DNA from: Cladobotryum mycophilum
Taxonomy: Eukaryota > Ascomycota > Sordariomycetes > Hypocreales > Hypocreaceae
Direction: 5' to 3'
Length of the DNA stretch: 64,000 bases
Assembly: GCA_036429605.1 (NCBI GenBank)
Contig: JAVFKD010000003.1
Coordinates: 124,001 to 188,000 of the forward strand
Of the stretch, positions 36,576 to 48,100 are shown piece after piece; the stretch's first letter is position 1, and every line of letters begins with the position of its first letter. Below the pieces are notes generated by a model that was not told the DNA's origin, searched no databases, and was given only the letters and a program-made list of their open reading frames with translations. Both the position numbers and the translations under genes were made by a program.

Positions 36576-37433
36576 ATGTCTACCAACAAGACTATTATCG
36601 TCATCATTGGTGGCGGCTGGCACACGGCAGAAAGCTATGCAAAGCTCACCAGAGCTCTCGAAGCAGCCGGTCATGAAGTTCACTGCCCTCAATACCCTTC
36701 TATGAACCAGGAACGGCCACCTACCGCTAGTCTAGCCGAAGATTCAACATTTATTCGTACGTATGTTGAGAACCTGGTTGACTTCGGTCATCAGGTTGTC
36801 CCTCTTATGCATTGTTATGGAAGCCAGATTGGCTCCAACTGTTTGTATGGCTTGGGGCTGCAAAATCGCTCGGGAAAAGGTCTTTCAGGGGTTATCACTG
36901 AGATGATATACCTCGCTGGTTACGTCCTACCAGAGGACCTTCGCAGTAAGTCAATCCTAATTCTGATCCCTTTTCATAGTTGTTTCAAAACATCGATCTC
37001 TAAATTTATGTTAACGCAACGACATTCAGTGATTGACAAGGTTAATGAAATGCGCGACGAAGGGCTTATGCCAGTCACCTTTGACTTTGCTGCAGATCTA
37101 ATGGTCTTCCTTCGCTACCCTAAGGAGCAACTTGTTGGTAGTGGAGGTGAAGTCAGCGATAATGAGGCTAGCGACTTCATGGCTACGCTGAAGCTTTGGA
37201 ATGGTCGGTGCATTTACGATGCAACCTCCCACGCAGCCTGGCGAGAGATTCCAGTAACATACGTATACACAATGGAAGACTTGTTTGTTCCGTTGAACTA
37301 TCAGCAGTCAATGGTCAAGGTTGTTGAGGCACAAGGTATCAAGGTGAAGACCCATGAGTTGGCCACCGGTCATTGCCCGGGCTTGACAGCGGCGGATGAG
37401 ATTGTGGAGATTGTCAACAAAGTCGTTGGATAG
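36576..37433 (+). CDS. alpha/beta hydrolase, Cys in nucleophile position
   Basis: AB hydrolase superfamily protein of 257 residues after removal of an 84-nt intron (36946-37029), whose length is a multiple of three so it reads through. The oxyanion region is IVIIGGGWHTAESY. ERPPTASLAED is a conserved cap-proximal motif. The nucleophile elbow reads LMHCYGSQIG, where its paralogue at 60858 has ILHSYGGLVG. The nucleophile is thus Cys instead of Ser, with the following glycine also changed. The acid is probably the Asp or Glu of TMEDLFVP, and the His is in ATGHCPG. It might be a cysteine-nucleophile hydrolase, a changed enzyme or inactive. It sits on the left flank of the PKS/NRPS locus. Confidence 0.85.
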   Translation: MSTNKTIIVIIGGGWHTAESYAKLTRALEAAGHEVHCPQYPSMNQERPPTASLAEDSTFIRTYVENLVDFGHQVVPLMHCYGSQIGSNCLYGLGLQNRSGKGLSGVITEMIYLAGYVLPEDLRSKSILILIPFHSCFKTSISKFMLTQRHSVIDKVNEMRDEGLMPVTFDFAADLMVFLRYPKEQLVGSGGEVSDNEASDFMATLKLWNGRCIYDATSHAAWREIPVTYVYTMEDLFVPLNYQQSMVKVVEAQGIKVKTHELATGHCPGLTAADEIVEIVNKVVG

Positions 37434-37670
37434 GGGTCTGTGGAATATTGGCACACACGCAAACATGTTTGGGGGATTCGGAAATTTAGCATTTCATTTA
37501 TCAATAAAGGATGAGGTTCTCGATGTTAATACACGTGTGATGAGCTTGATTTCTTGCAAGAATGAACTTGATGAAGAAAGCAATGTGATACCACAAGTGG
37601 AACATCGAGGGGCTCTGATCACTCCGTGCATTCGCCTAAGCCTATCCTATACATCATTTGCCTGGCTTTT

Positions 37671-38420
37671 CTAAAAACCAATAGCCTTGGCAATCGCCTC
37701 CGCAACACCCTTGCCAGAGGCCGGATTTTGACCAGTGATAACCAAGCCGTCCGTTACCACCTTCTCCCCCACTTTTCTGGAGCATTAACAAACTTGCCAC
37801 CAGCCTTCCTCAAGGCATCCTCCAGCAGGAAAGGCATGTCAGACAGAAGTTCCTCTTCCACATTGGTGATGCAGGTCACTTCGCGGTCTTTGACGAGATG
37901 CTGGCCATCAATGGTCACGTTGACGAAAGCGGCGGGGCCGTGGCAAACAGCAGCCACAGGCTTTCCGGCTGCGTAGAATTCCTGGATCAACTGAATGGAA
38001 TCCTTGTCATCAACAAGGTCAAACATGGGGCCGTGACCACCTGGGTAGAAGATGGCAGCGAACTCAGATGCGCGACCGAGAAACTCCTTGAGAGGAACCG
38101 TATTTTCCCACAGAGACTTCTTGTTGTTGAAGAAGCTATGAGACGACTCGTCAGTCTTGAAGAGCTCAATGGAGCTGGGATCTAGCGGCGCGACGCCACC
38201 CTTGGGGGAAGCAATGACGAGCTCAGCGATGGGTGAGAGAACATCATATGGGTGAGCAAGCTCAGGCTAAACGACGATGCTAAGTGGTTAATCTACTTGT
38301 ACGTTGGAAATGCGATTGTTCCCTGCAGCATGAATGTCTTACCAAGTACCACCCAATTTCTTGGTCGCGCGATTCAATCTTACCCACACTGGTGAGGACG
38401 ATAAGAATCTTGGGAGCCAT
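37671..38420 (-). CDS. HSP31/DJ-1-like glyoxalase-III/chaperone family protein, apparent frameshift
   Basis: Class I glutamine-amidotransferase fold protein of the HSP31-like group, which converts methylglyoxal to lactate without glutathione or protects proteins; cytosolic. Exon 1 (38343-38420) starts MAPKILIVLTSV; exon 2 begins at 38266. Motifs: LVIASPKGGVAPLDPSS, FYPGGHGPMFDL and the nucleophile Cys in AAVCHGPAAF. The frame is lost at a C5 run (37766-37770, G5 on the coding strand) and stops early at 37754. One extra G continues the family C-terminus (GQNPASGKGVAEAI) to a stop at 37671, giving 224 residues. Only the last ~30 residues are affected. A TATAAAG on the minus strand at about 38536-38542 lies ~115 bp before the ATG. 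Confidence 0.85.
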
Positions 38421-39068
38421 GGCGGTAGCGGTAGACTACAAGGAGCTTGTAAAAGAAGAATTTTGAATAGGTAGGTAATGCAATAATAGGGAAGATTTTT
38501 GTCTATCTATTTTACTTTGAATCGTCTCGGTGCGTGCTTTATAGCAATGGATTCGGGGAATAGGTAACCCCTCATCATTCCGTCCAATCGTATCCTGTCC
38601 AATCGTATCTCGCCCAATCGATACTGCAAATTATTCCTCCGTCAGTCCGTTTGACGTGCTCGAGACGGCCTGCGCTGCGACGATGACTAATTCATCACTG
38701 CATGCGCGGTGCCACATCCATCGGGCATTATGGGGTTGTAGTACCATTGCGCCCTTCAGGGCTTCCAGCATCATGCATCAAAAGACAGGGGGTTGTGATA
38801 GGGATTACTATCTTTGGGCACTCTCCGCACGCAAGTTCCTACCCGGGACAACTCTTCTGAATACTCTTTCGAGTCTGCCGAACCATGTGATGAAGCATAT
38901 CTTTATCATAGCAATCACATAACAATGGCTCGAACGGAAAATAGAGTCTTTCCGGGGGACCTCATAAAATGAGTGATAAATATTAAGAATTAGAATGAAG
39001 GAGCGGTGGCATGAAGCCATGTCCCGTTGTTAGTCTACCCGGCGGCTATCTACCGAGCCCATGTTGGC
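38421..39068. other. intergenic, HSP31-like promoter
   Basis: Upstream region of the HSP31-like gene and 3' flank of the NRPS remnant. The frame at 38656-38922 has no family features. Confidence 0.4.
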
Positions 39069-42000
39069 TCACCGTAGCTGAAATATCGACGAGACAAGAT
39101 TCACCCCAAGTCGCGCTATCGTCTTCTCCCGAACGATGTCCTCTATACATATATCCATCAAACAAGATCGTGCTGCCGCCGTGAGCCGTACAGCGGACAT
39201 AGAATCCCCTCCAATGCTGAAGAAATCATCATCAATGCTGATATCACTGGGTTTGACATCTAGGACCTTTGCCCATAATCGCTGCAGGAGCCACTCTACA
39301 GCATTAGTAGCTGTCTGTCCCCGTTGCTTGTTTATTTCAGCCAAATTCTCCTGTTGCTTGACCGGACCGTTCCTCCTGCCAGTAAAAACAAGGCTGCCAT
39401 CCTCCGCATAGCGCACCAAATCACCTGTCTTGTATAGGAGACCCCGATCGCCGAGATCACGTACCAGATTCATTATCTGATGGCTCGGGTCTGTATTTGG
39501 AAGTGCTGCCGTCTCTATTAGAGCTCTCAATTCCGGATCCTCTTTTTGGACTTCTAGAGCTAGCTGTCCAACAGCACCGACGGGAGCGAGCTGCTTATTG
39601 TTGTTTCTATCCAACACCCACGCCCTGGTTTGTTGCACGGGGGCCGAGGTCAGATCGTTCCATCTGGTTATGCTTTCCAGGTCACCGTCAGTCATCATCT
39701 CTATGACCTCCAGTCCAAGCTCTTGATCTAATCTGGATAGCTGCTCCATCACAAATTCCAAACGGTGAAGCAATTTCTCGACCATCCACGGCTCAACTGC
39801 TCGAGGGTCGAAGCGTGCCGTGATTGTGGTGACATCGTCCGTTCCGAGCTGCATCTCAAGTACGAGAGCATAAGTATTTATCCACTCTAGTTGTCCACTA
39901 TCTCTCCATGTTCCGAGGGCACTCTCGGTTGTTGTATGGTCTTTGGCTGGCTGGATGACCATCAAAGTCTGGAACACGCATGCTTCTCGACATTCTTGGT
40001 TGATTTTGGATATCTGGTGTAGCCCAGTCTGTTCAAACGGAATCCTTTCTGTCGCTTGCTGTTGAACTTCCCCAAGATATTGTGAGATTGCTCGGTTGCT
40101 CGTGTCTATGCGAACCGGAACTGTGGCAAATACCGGCCCTGCCATCCCGTCAACGCCAGGTACTGGTGCATTTCGACCAGATACAGTAGCGCCGAAAACC
40201 ACATCTTGAGAACCAGTGTGCCGACTAATAACCAAGGCCCAAGAAGCCTGGATCAAGGTGGCTATCGTGATATCTAGAGGTCGTTCTTTTGGCGTAGTAA
40301 GCTTGTACTTGATTACTTGGTTAGCCTGAGGCTGCTCCATTTCTTGAGGAAGCTCTGGAAACGGTGCAAAGTTTAGATCCGCGAGGAGGGACCTCCAATA
40401 ATTTGACGATTGATCTGTACTCTGGTCCCCGACATACTTTATGAAGCGCTTAAAGTCGGGTGATTCTTGTAGAGTGTCGCCACGGTATGCTCGGTTAAGT
40501 GCATCAAACATGAGATGAAGTGACCATCCATCGTAGAGGAGGTGATGCAGTGTCCAGACGAAGTGTCGATGCGCACCTGTTTCGTCTTTTATCAGAGCAT
40601 AACGCACAAGTGGCGTTCCTGGTACCATTAGCCTTCTTCTATCAGTGAGAAGATAGTCATCTAGTGCCATTGCCTCTATCCATTCGATTGGACGTATATG
40701 TTCCAACTCTACTTGTAGGAAACCTAGTTCGCCATGTCGCACTATCCTTGTGCGTAGCATCGGTGTTGCCTTGATCATCTCCTCCCACGCATCATAAAAG
40801 CGGCTAATGGAAATGTCTGGTGATAATTCTAAGACATATTGCATAATATAATCTCCCGGCTGCTTCAATGCAAGAAATTGAAGACCTTCTTGTAGAGGGG
40901 TACAAGGATACGCGTCCTTGATGTCAGTCTGATCGACTTGACACTGAACCGAGGCGTCTTCCAGAAAAGATTGCACATCAAATGTCTTACTCAGAAGGGA
41001 GAATGGGGCAACCTCTGCGAAATCATGATCATCTGCCAAATTGAGTCCCTTATTAGAAACTCTTTCTAACGTCAGGTTTTGGAAAATGTCTGCAACAGAA
41101 AGATGAATGCCAAGCTTGCGAGCCTCACCCACAACTTTCATGGCTGCGATGGAGTCTCCTCCAAGTCTGAAGAAGTTATCATCTAAACCGATTACCCCCG
41201 CATCGATATGAAGGATGCCGCTCCATAGTTTTTGCATTCGCTCCTCCATATGTGTGACTGGTTGGCGTTTTTTCTCGCCAGTCGTTTGCAGTTCCGCCAG
41301 TTCCTGTGCGGAGAATGTCGCGGCAATCTCGCGTAACAGCCTTCGACTTATTTTACCTGTAGCCGTGGCTGGAAGCTTGCCCACACCGAACAATACAGTG
41401 GGCACCATGTACGTTGGCAAGTTCTCCAGCAGTGTTTCCTCAACGCCAGAAGGCATTTGCAAAATACGAGCCATGCTGTCTGTCATTGCGTTGTCCCCAT
41501 CATCCTCAATCTCAACAAAGGCAGCCAGCAAGGGGTTTGCGTTCTCACCGCTTGGTACAACTACTTCAACAACGAGTTGCTTCGCCTCAGGCATGCCGAG
41601 CTGCATCTGATGCTCAACCTCACCAAGCTCCACTCGCTGGCCACGGATCTTGACTTGTGTGTCTTTGCGTCCGATGAAGATCAAAGTCCCATCTTCATTG
41701 TAGCGGACCAGATCCCCGGTCTTATACAATCGGCCTCGTCGCCCAGGTCGACTGGGCCCCCTTGAACCAACCACGCCGGATCGGCAACAAACGCTGCTGC
41801 TGTCTTGTCCAAGTCACCCACATAACCATGACCAACGGATGGGCCTTCGAACAATAGCTCTCCGATGCATCCGATAGGCATTAGCTGATTGTGATCCTCG
41901 GGATCAACAATCCAGGAAACATGTCCCGCTGCCTTTCCCATATAGGTTGCGTCTTTCGGGGTCGGCGCATTAACATTAAACGTGCCATTTGTGGTGCACT

Positions 42001-43645
42001 CGCTCTGTCCATAGAAGTTGGCGATTCGCACCCTTCCCCACCAAGGCATAACATCTCCCATTCGCAGATTCTCACCGCCAAAGATGATTAGATTCACGGT
42101 AGGGATATCATCCGGAGTCAGAAATTGGGCGACAGAGGGTGTAACATCGATGATATTAGCGCGGAGAGATGCAATGCTTTCTGTCAGTCTGTTTTTACGG
42201 TCTTCGTCCTTTGGTACGCATAAACAACCGCCAACACCCAGCGCCATGAAGACATTATAGGATGCATCAGTAAAGCTGTACGAAGCAAAGTCATACACTC
42301 TTGCGTCTTCATTAAGATCGAGCAGCTTTAGTTGATGATGAAGAACTGAGGAGACGTTGGTGTGTGTAATCGTGGCAGCCTTTGGTGTCCCCGTGCTTCC
42401 TGACGTGAATACCACGTACATAATAGATGACGGGTCAACAACAGGGAGTTTGCTCTGATCTTTTAGATCTGCAAGGAAGTCGGAGTCGATAATGATGACA
42501 TCCCGCACCATCCTCAAACTTTTGTCGTAATTGGCACGGCAAGTCAAGATCAGATCCGCTTTGACTTGTTTGGCCATGGCTTGAAGGCGTTGCTCAGGAA
42601 GAGACGGGTCGAAAAACACAAATGTTCCACCAGCCTTGACTACCCCGAGGAGGGCAACTGTCGTCCACATTGATTTTTCAAAATAGAGCGGTACTGTTGT
42701 TCCTTGCCCGACACCCAGATCAAGAAGCCGTCGTGCCAGCTTTGTAGTAAGGTTGTCCAATTCGCCATATGTCAACTCGCCGTCCCAAGCGCTGATAGCA
42801 GGAGCTTGTGAGTATGTCTTCGCACGTTCTCCGAATGTCTCATGAAAGCATTCATTAACAGACTCAGGAACAACACCATTCCACTCCCATAGCCTTCGGA
42901 GCTCCTGCGGCCTGACCGCTTCCAGATCCATCAATCTCTCGTCAGAATTGGCGCCATCCAGTTGACGGATTGTAAATTCCAATTGCTCCAACAATCTCTG
43001 CATCATCCACGGCTCAATCACTCTTGGGTCGAACTGAGCAACACATATAATCTTATCAATTCCGATTGAGATGTCGAGAAGAAGAGAATATTTATTGGCT
43101 GGCTGGTGACTTCTCAGAACATCTTGTACAATCGACTCTCTCTTGTATCCGGTCTCCTCGACTTGTGTCAGAAGTAGGGTTTGTACTTCCGATGGCCACG
43201 TTTGTGCAATAGACTGTGACGTTTTGCCGATGGCTCTTTGATCAAAACTAAGCATACGCATCGTTTGCTCTTGTGTATCTTCAAGGTATCCAAGAACCTT
43301 TTGATCACGCTTCCAACCCAGACGTAACAAAGCCGTTGTGGCCGAAGTATCGTCATTGTCGATCCCGAGTGATGTATCCTCCCCAGAGATGGTGACGCCA
43401 AAAACAACATCTCTGGAGTTTGTTACGCGTCCGACTACTAATGCCCAAGCAGATTGAACCAAAGAAACTGTGGACGTGTTTTCACATCGTCCTCGAGGTT
43501 GGGCGAATCGATGTTCCAGTCTTGCGTCCGCTCGTGGTTGCTGAACGGACGGTGGGAGCACTGGAAAGGTCGCATATCCGGGGTCTTCCAAGACATTCTT
43601 CTGTCGATTATATGCACCATTGCATCTTCCGGTAAGTGAATGCAT
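39069..43645 (-). pseudogene. truncated NRPS remnant: (C)-A-T-C-(A)-T
   Basis: Two overlapping frames form one NRPS. The first (43645 to about 41757) starts inside a condensation domain without its HHxxxDG region, then a full adenylation domain core: FTSGSTGTPKAATITH, NFYGQSECT, GELLFEGPSVGHGY. The second continues with RLYKTGDLVRY, VKIRGQRVELGEVE, ATGKISRR, a carrier domain (FFRLGGDSIAAM), an entire condensation domain (HHLLYDGWS) and then only A6-A8 scraps of a second adenylation domain (LYKTGDLVRY, FTGRR) before a last carrier domain (FFSIGGDSMSAV). No releasing domain follows. The switch of frame is at a C5 run (41757-41761); one more base joins the frames. The missing front half of C1 and the missing A2 core are deletions not explained by a single base. 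I call it a degenerate gene. Its product is unknown. Confidence 0.75.
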
Positions 43646-45121
43646 TGTAACAACTGCCAGTAGACGTCTTTCAAAGAGGTAGAAATAGCGGACCTGGCTA
43701 GATAATAAAGTATAAGCCCTAGAAGTATGAGCTGCACTCTTTCAACTTCTTTACATCACTTTCCTGACTTTTAAGCATCTGATCTCTCTTACTTATAGCT
43801 CATCAGACGACCCATATATGATATGCCGGCTAACAAAAAGCGCCGTACTCAATCCAAGCAGTGGCATGGGGGCGTAGCGTTACCCTAACAAGCTTCGATG
43901 TCACAGATAATCCTCAGCACTGAGCAGCGTTAATTTCATTAGCGGTCTGCTAAAGACGCAGGAGACGCGATGAAGATATGGCTGAGACATGTTTCTCTCC
44001 GACATTCAGCTTCTTGCGTGACAGCATTAATTGCTATGGTACGCGGTGTAGCCTCCATCAGTATGCCGAGGGAGCAACACGCGCAATGCCGACTCACACG
44101 TAGATCACATTGAAGCGGAAATTCTCCACCATGGCGTTGAGCTCACCGCATTGGACTAAATTTTCATGCTTTATTAAAGCCCCTATTGATAATCGATATT
44201 CAGGCGTGTCTTGAAATTGCGTCGGGGTTTTTGGGACGTAGACAAATGGCGTCCTTGTCTGGCTGAATCTATGGGTCTCAATTTACCGCGTTACGATACG
44301 TGTGTTGAAAAAAATGTTCTTCAACTTATTATGGAGTACAAGGCACTATTTACTCCGTACTATTTGTCATTTCAAGACATCCAACTAGTTTTACGTCTGG
44401 TCGCATTCATGCAAGGTCTGGATTCCGTATAATACTTCGATTGTTCAACCCGACTCATCTAGCATTTTTTCGCAATGGAACGCTATTGCCCACCAAGTGG
44501 ACCCATGGTTGCAATTCCCCATCAAGCTGTCAGATCTGTCTTCCAAGACATCTCCACATGATGCGAAATCTTCTTGGAGCGGACTAAATGACCCAAGGGT
44601 CAAAAGTCAGATACGATCTCGGTATCTTGAATTCCGCGCCCGGACTCAGCTCAACAGGGGACGACTAAGAAACAGTCTTGATGGAACTGGGCCTATTATA
44701 GACCCGGGCCAGAAAATACTTGATAATCCTCAAGCGGATCGTGAGGAATACAGCCGGATTCGAGATACTCGTAGTAAACCAGACTGGTGAGAGCTGCCCA
44801 TTGTACGGAGTGGTTTCGTCGAGGCGCGTCAATAGTCCACCAATAGCGTCTAAAGTGCAGACCTTTCGCGTAATCTGTCCATTCTTCTAATCGTTTTCTT
44901 TTCTTTTCATTTCTTTATAGCTAATCTTCGTAAACCTCTTAGCAGAGAAGAACCTCAACATATGCAATGATCATCCTTTGCGCTGTACCCTAGACAGTAT
45001 AGAAAATGCCTTTTCCAAGTGGATGTGTTTTAAGTGCGCCACCCAATCTCGTGGGATATAATTTTAATTCATTTGTATTCCATTTTAAAGCATATTTATC
45101 TACTAAGATATCTATGAATCT
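43646..45121. other. spacer between NRPS remnant and PKS
   Basis: The expected N-terminal NRPS sequence is absent here. Plus-strand frames at 44211-44432 and 44497-44790 have no recognisable motif. Nothing else was seen. Confidence 0.4.
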
Positions 45122-48100
45122 TCATGAATTCTCAGCTTTCAGATCCCGCCGGTATCGGCTTTCCATCACCGCCTGCTCAACGAGCTGTGCCAATGTCATA
45201 TTGCCTAGCAGTGAAAATACCTTCATTTCCGCACCAACCTCTCTTGAAACCCAATTCTTCAAATCGATCGCAACTAGCGAGTCAATGCCGTACGCGTGTA
45301 ACGGTTTTCTAGCATCAATATCTTCGTCCGTAAGGCCTAGAATCTGCGCGATCTTCTTAATAAACCACTTGTTCACCATTGCTGTAGCATCCTCATGTGA
45401 GACCGTCTTGGCGAGAAGCAATGGCCTGTCCAACGCGCTGACGGCTTGCACGTCTTGCGCTTCTTTGCCACTTGTCATTTCTACCTGGAAGAGATGGCGG
45501 AACATTGGACGATGAATTGCATGGTGAAGGTCGATGCCTTTGGTGACCACAGCATTAGGCATTTCCATTCCGACAATGACTTGAGCATCGGCTGAGCTTT
45601 GGGGAAGAAGGTTCGGGTCGCAGTAATAATCCAGTAGTGCAAGCAGCTCGTTCTGATGAATGTCCATAAGGTGACCAAGGCGTCGGATCGACGCAAGCGA
45701 AGTTGCATTCTCAGCCACAATGCCCTCGGCCACCATGAGGCCTAGGTTGATTGAGATAGCCTTTTGCCCAATTTGAAGACGATGATGTGCGAGGGCATCC
45801 TGAAAAGTGTTTCCCGCTGAGTAGTTTGCTTGGGCACGCCCACCAAGAATGCCGTTAATGGACGACATTAGAATAAAAAAATCCATGTCCTTTGGTAGTA
45901 GGGCATGGAGGTTCCAAGATCCGGCCACTTTAGCTCGTGTGCTGACCATCCAGTCCTCGTAGGTCATGTTTTGGAACAGATTATCCTTTTGAATCATTAA
46001 TAATTGATAAAAATATGGAAGATTGAGAAAAGAATCGAAAGCGAAGATTGAAGTGCAGGGACCTACCTTCAAGACGAATGAGGCTTGTATGCAACCTCGA
46101 ATTGGGGGCATAGATCGTGCCAGCTCATTGAGTGTGGTTTGCAGCGTTGTGAGATCGCTGACGTCCACCTTCGGCGTTGCAACACGGACACCACCTGCTT
46201 CTAGTTCACTCACAAGATCCTGCGCAATGGATTTTCGGGCACCAGAACGCGAAAGGAGGATGAGATTTCTTGCCCCACGACTTACCAACCATCTTGTAAT
46301 TCCTCTCCCAAGACCACCTAAGCCGCCGGCAATGAGATAGGTTGCATTTGATGGAAAACTATAGTGAGACTGTGTCTTTACGTTTACCTAGAAAACACGT
46401 CGTCAATTCATTACACATCAATACCTCCAGAATATAGCGTTACGTACCATCAGAGCCGTCTCAGGATCAAGTGTAATTACCCTCTTCCCTGGAAGTGTAT
46501 CATTGTTCAAATGGCTGAATGCTGCCTCGACGTCATTAGCAGAAAATGTATAAAGCGGCTGCGGGACCTTAAATGATTCTTGGAAAGCTATTTTCATTGC
46601 CTGTTGGAAGGCCTGGTAGGCCATCAAAGGCTTTCTTCGCACAAGATTCATCATGTCCATGGACGCTCGACAGATATTTGAACTCCTGTCGTAGTTGTTG
46701 CTGTGCATGGTCCAAAAACTCGATCTAGCTGGCATGACGCTGGTATCCACAAGACGACCGTAGGGAGCGAGGCATCCGGTGAAATCGAGATCATCGCCTG
46801 CATCGGCTAACGCACCAACCACTACGTCGACCTGAGCAGTAGAATGAATGATGTGGTTTAAAAATGGGCTTTCATACGTGGAGAATATATCTTCTTCTGC
46901 AATTTGTGGCTGGCCACGAAGAAAATCACGTTCGGACACAGACCTGGCAGTGACTAGGACCTTGGCACCCAGGTCTCTCGCTAAATGGATGGCCATTTGA
47001 CTTTCACACCTGGCACCGCCATGGATGAGTAAAGTTTCGCCTTTTTTAATCCGTGCTATATTGACAAGGGCATGAAAAGCTGTCCAAATCGCACTGGCTG
47101 TGGCGCATGCTTGCGCAAAGGTCAAATGAGAAGGAATACCTATTACCGCCTGAGAGTTGGTACGGGTGGTGGTTTTTGCCGTGAACGGTGCAATGAGACA
47201 GACCCGGTCGCCTTGTTGAAAACCGGACTTTTCTCCCGCTGCACGAACAGTACCCGCACATTCTACTCCTAAGTCTTGGTCGTTTAACTGTCTATTGACA
47301 ATGAAGGAATCCCTCTCCGTCAGGCCAATTGCTCGAACTTGGATGATAACCTCATCGTCCCCTAGGGGAACCTCGTCTGATCTGGTTTCGATTTCAATCC
47401 ATTGTAATGTCTTCAAATCTCCAGGTGCAGTGATACCCAGAGAAAAATGATTATTCGTGGAGATCTGGGCTTTGCGCGTCTGACGAGGCCGGATTGTAGT
47501 GGCGATCATTTGGTTCATTGAAGCATTTTCGCAGACGCGACATATTTCAACGATGCCATCAGACGTAACAAATTTGGTTTCCACATTCTCAACAGCATCT
47601 TCCTTGACCCGCCATGAAATCTCAGCTATGAGCCGCGCGACAGATGCTGGATCTATATCCCACCCATCTAGTGACAATGTGACGAACTTGCGACATGAGT
47701 CCTCTGACATCAGTGCCCTGCCTAATCCATCAACAAGGCCATGCCGAGGGTCTTGTTTCCCACGTTTCTGATTCCTTAGAACCCAAAGAACGCATTTTTC
47801 TCGTTCTAGAACTTCTCGTAGAACTAAAAACTCTGTCTCAGAAATGCCATCTAAGAAGGTCGAATCTATTTCTAAGAGTGATATGGCTATGTCGAATTGA
47901 TCACGTTCCACTTCCACGAGCTTTGAAAGGGCGAGAATATTGCATGAGTTGAAGTTGACTGCGAGTTTCGATACAAGAGTATTGGCAATTGCCAGTTGGA
48001 CTTCTGAATGCTCATCGACTACCACAACTGCCTTTGATGATGAGGGGCTAGGCATCACATAACTATCCACAGCGGTTTCAACTGCCGTGGAAAAAATGAT

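Noticed and set aside
36946..37029. Continuous reading frame through this segment of the alpha/beta hydrolase
   Set aside because: 84 nt with GTAAGT donor and TTCAG acceptor, non-family sequence, and an intron at the same place in the paralogue; it is an in-frame intron.
44211..44790. Two plus-strand frames between NRPS and PKS
   Set aside because: No motifs, no splice link, opposite strand to both neighbours.
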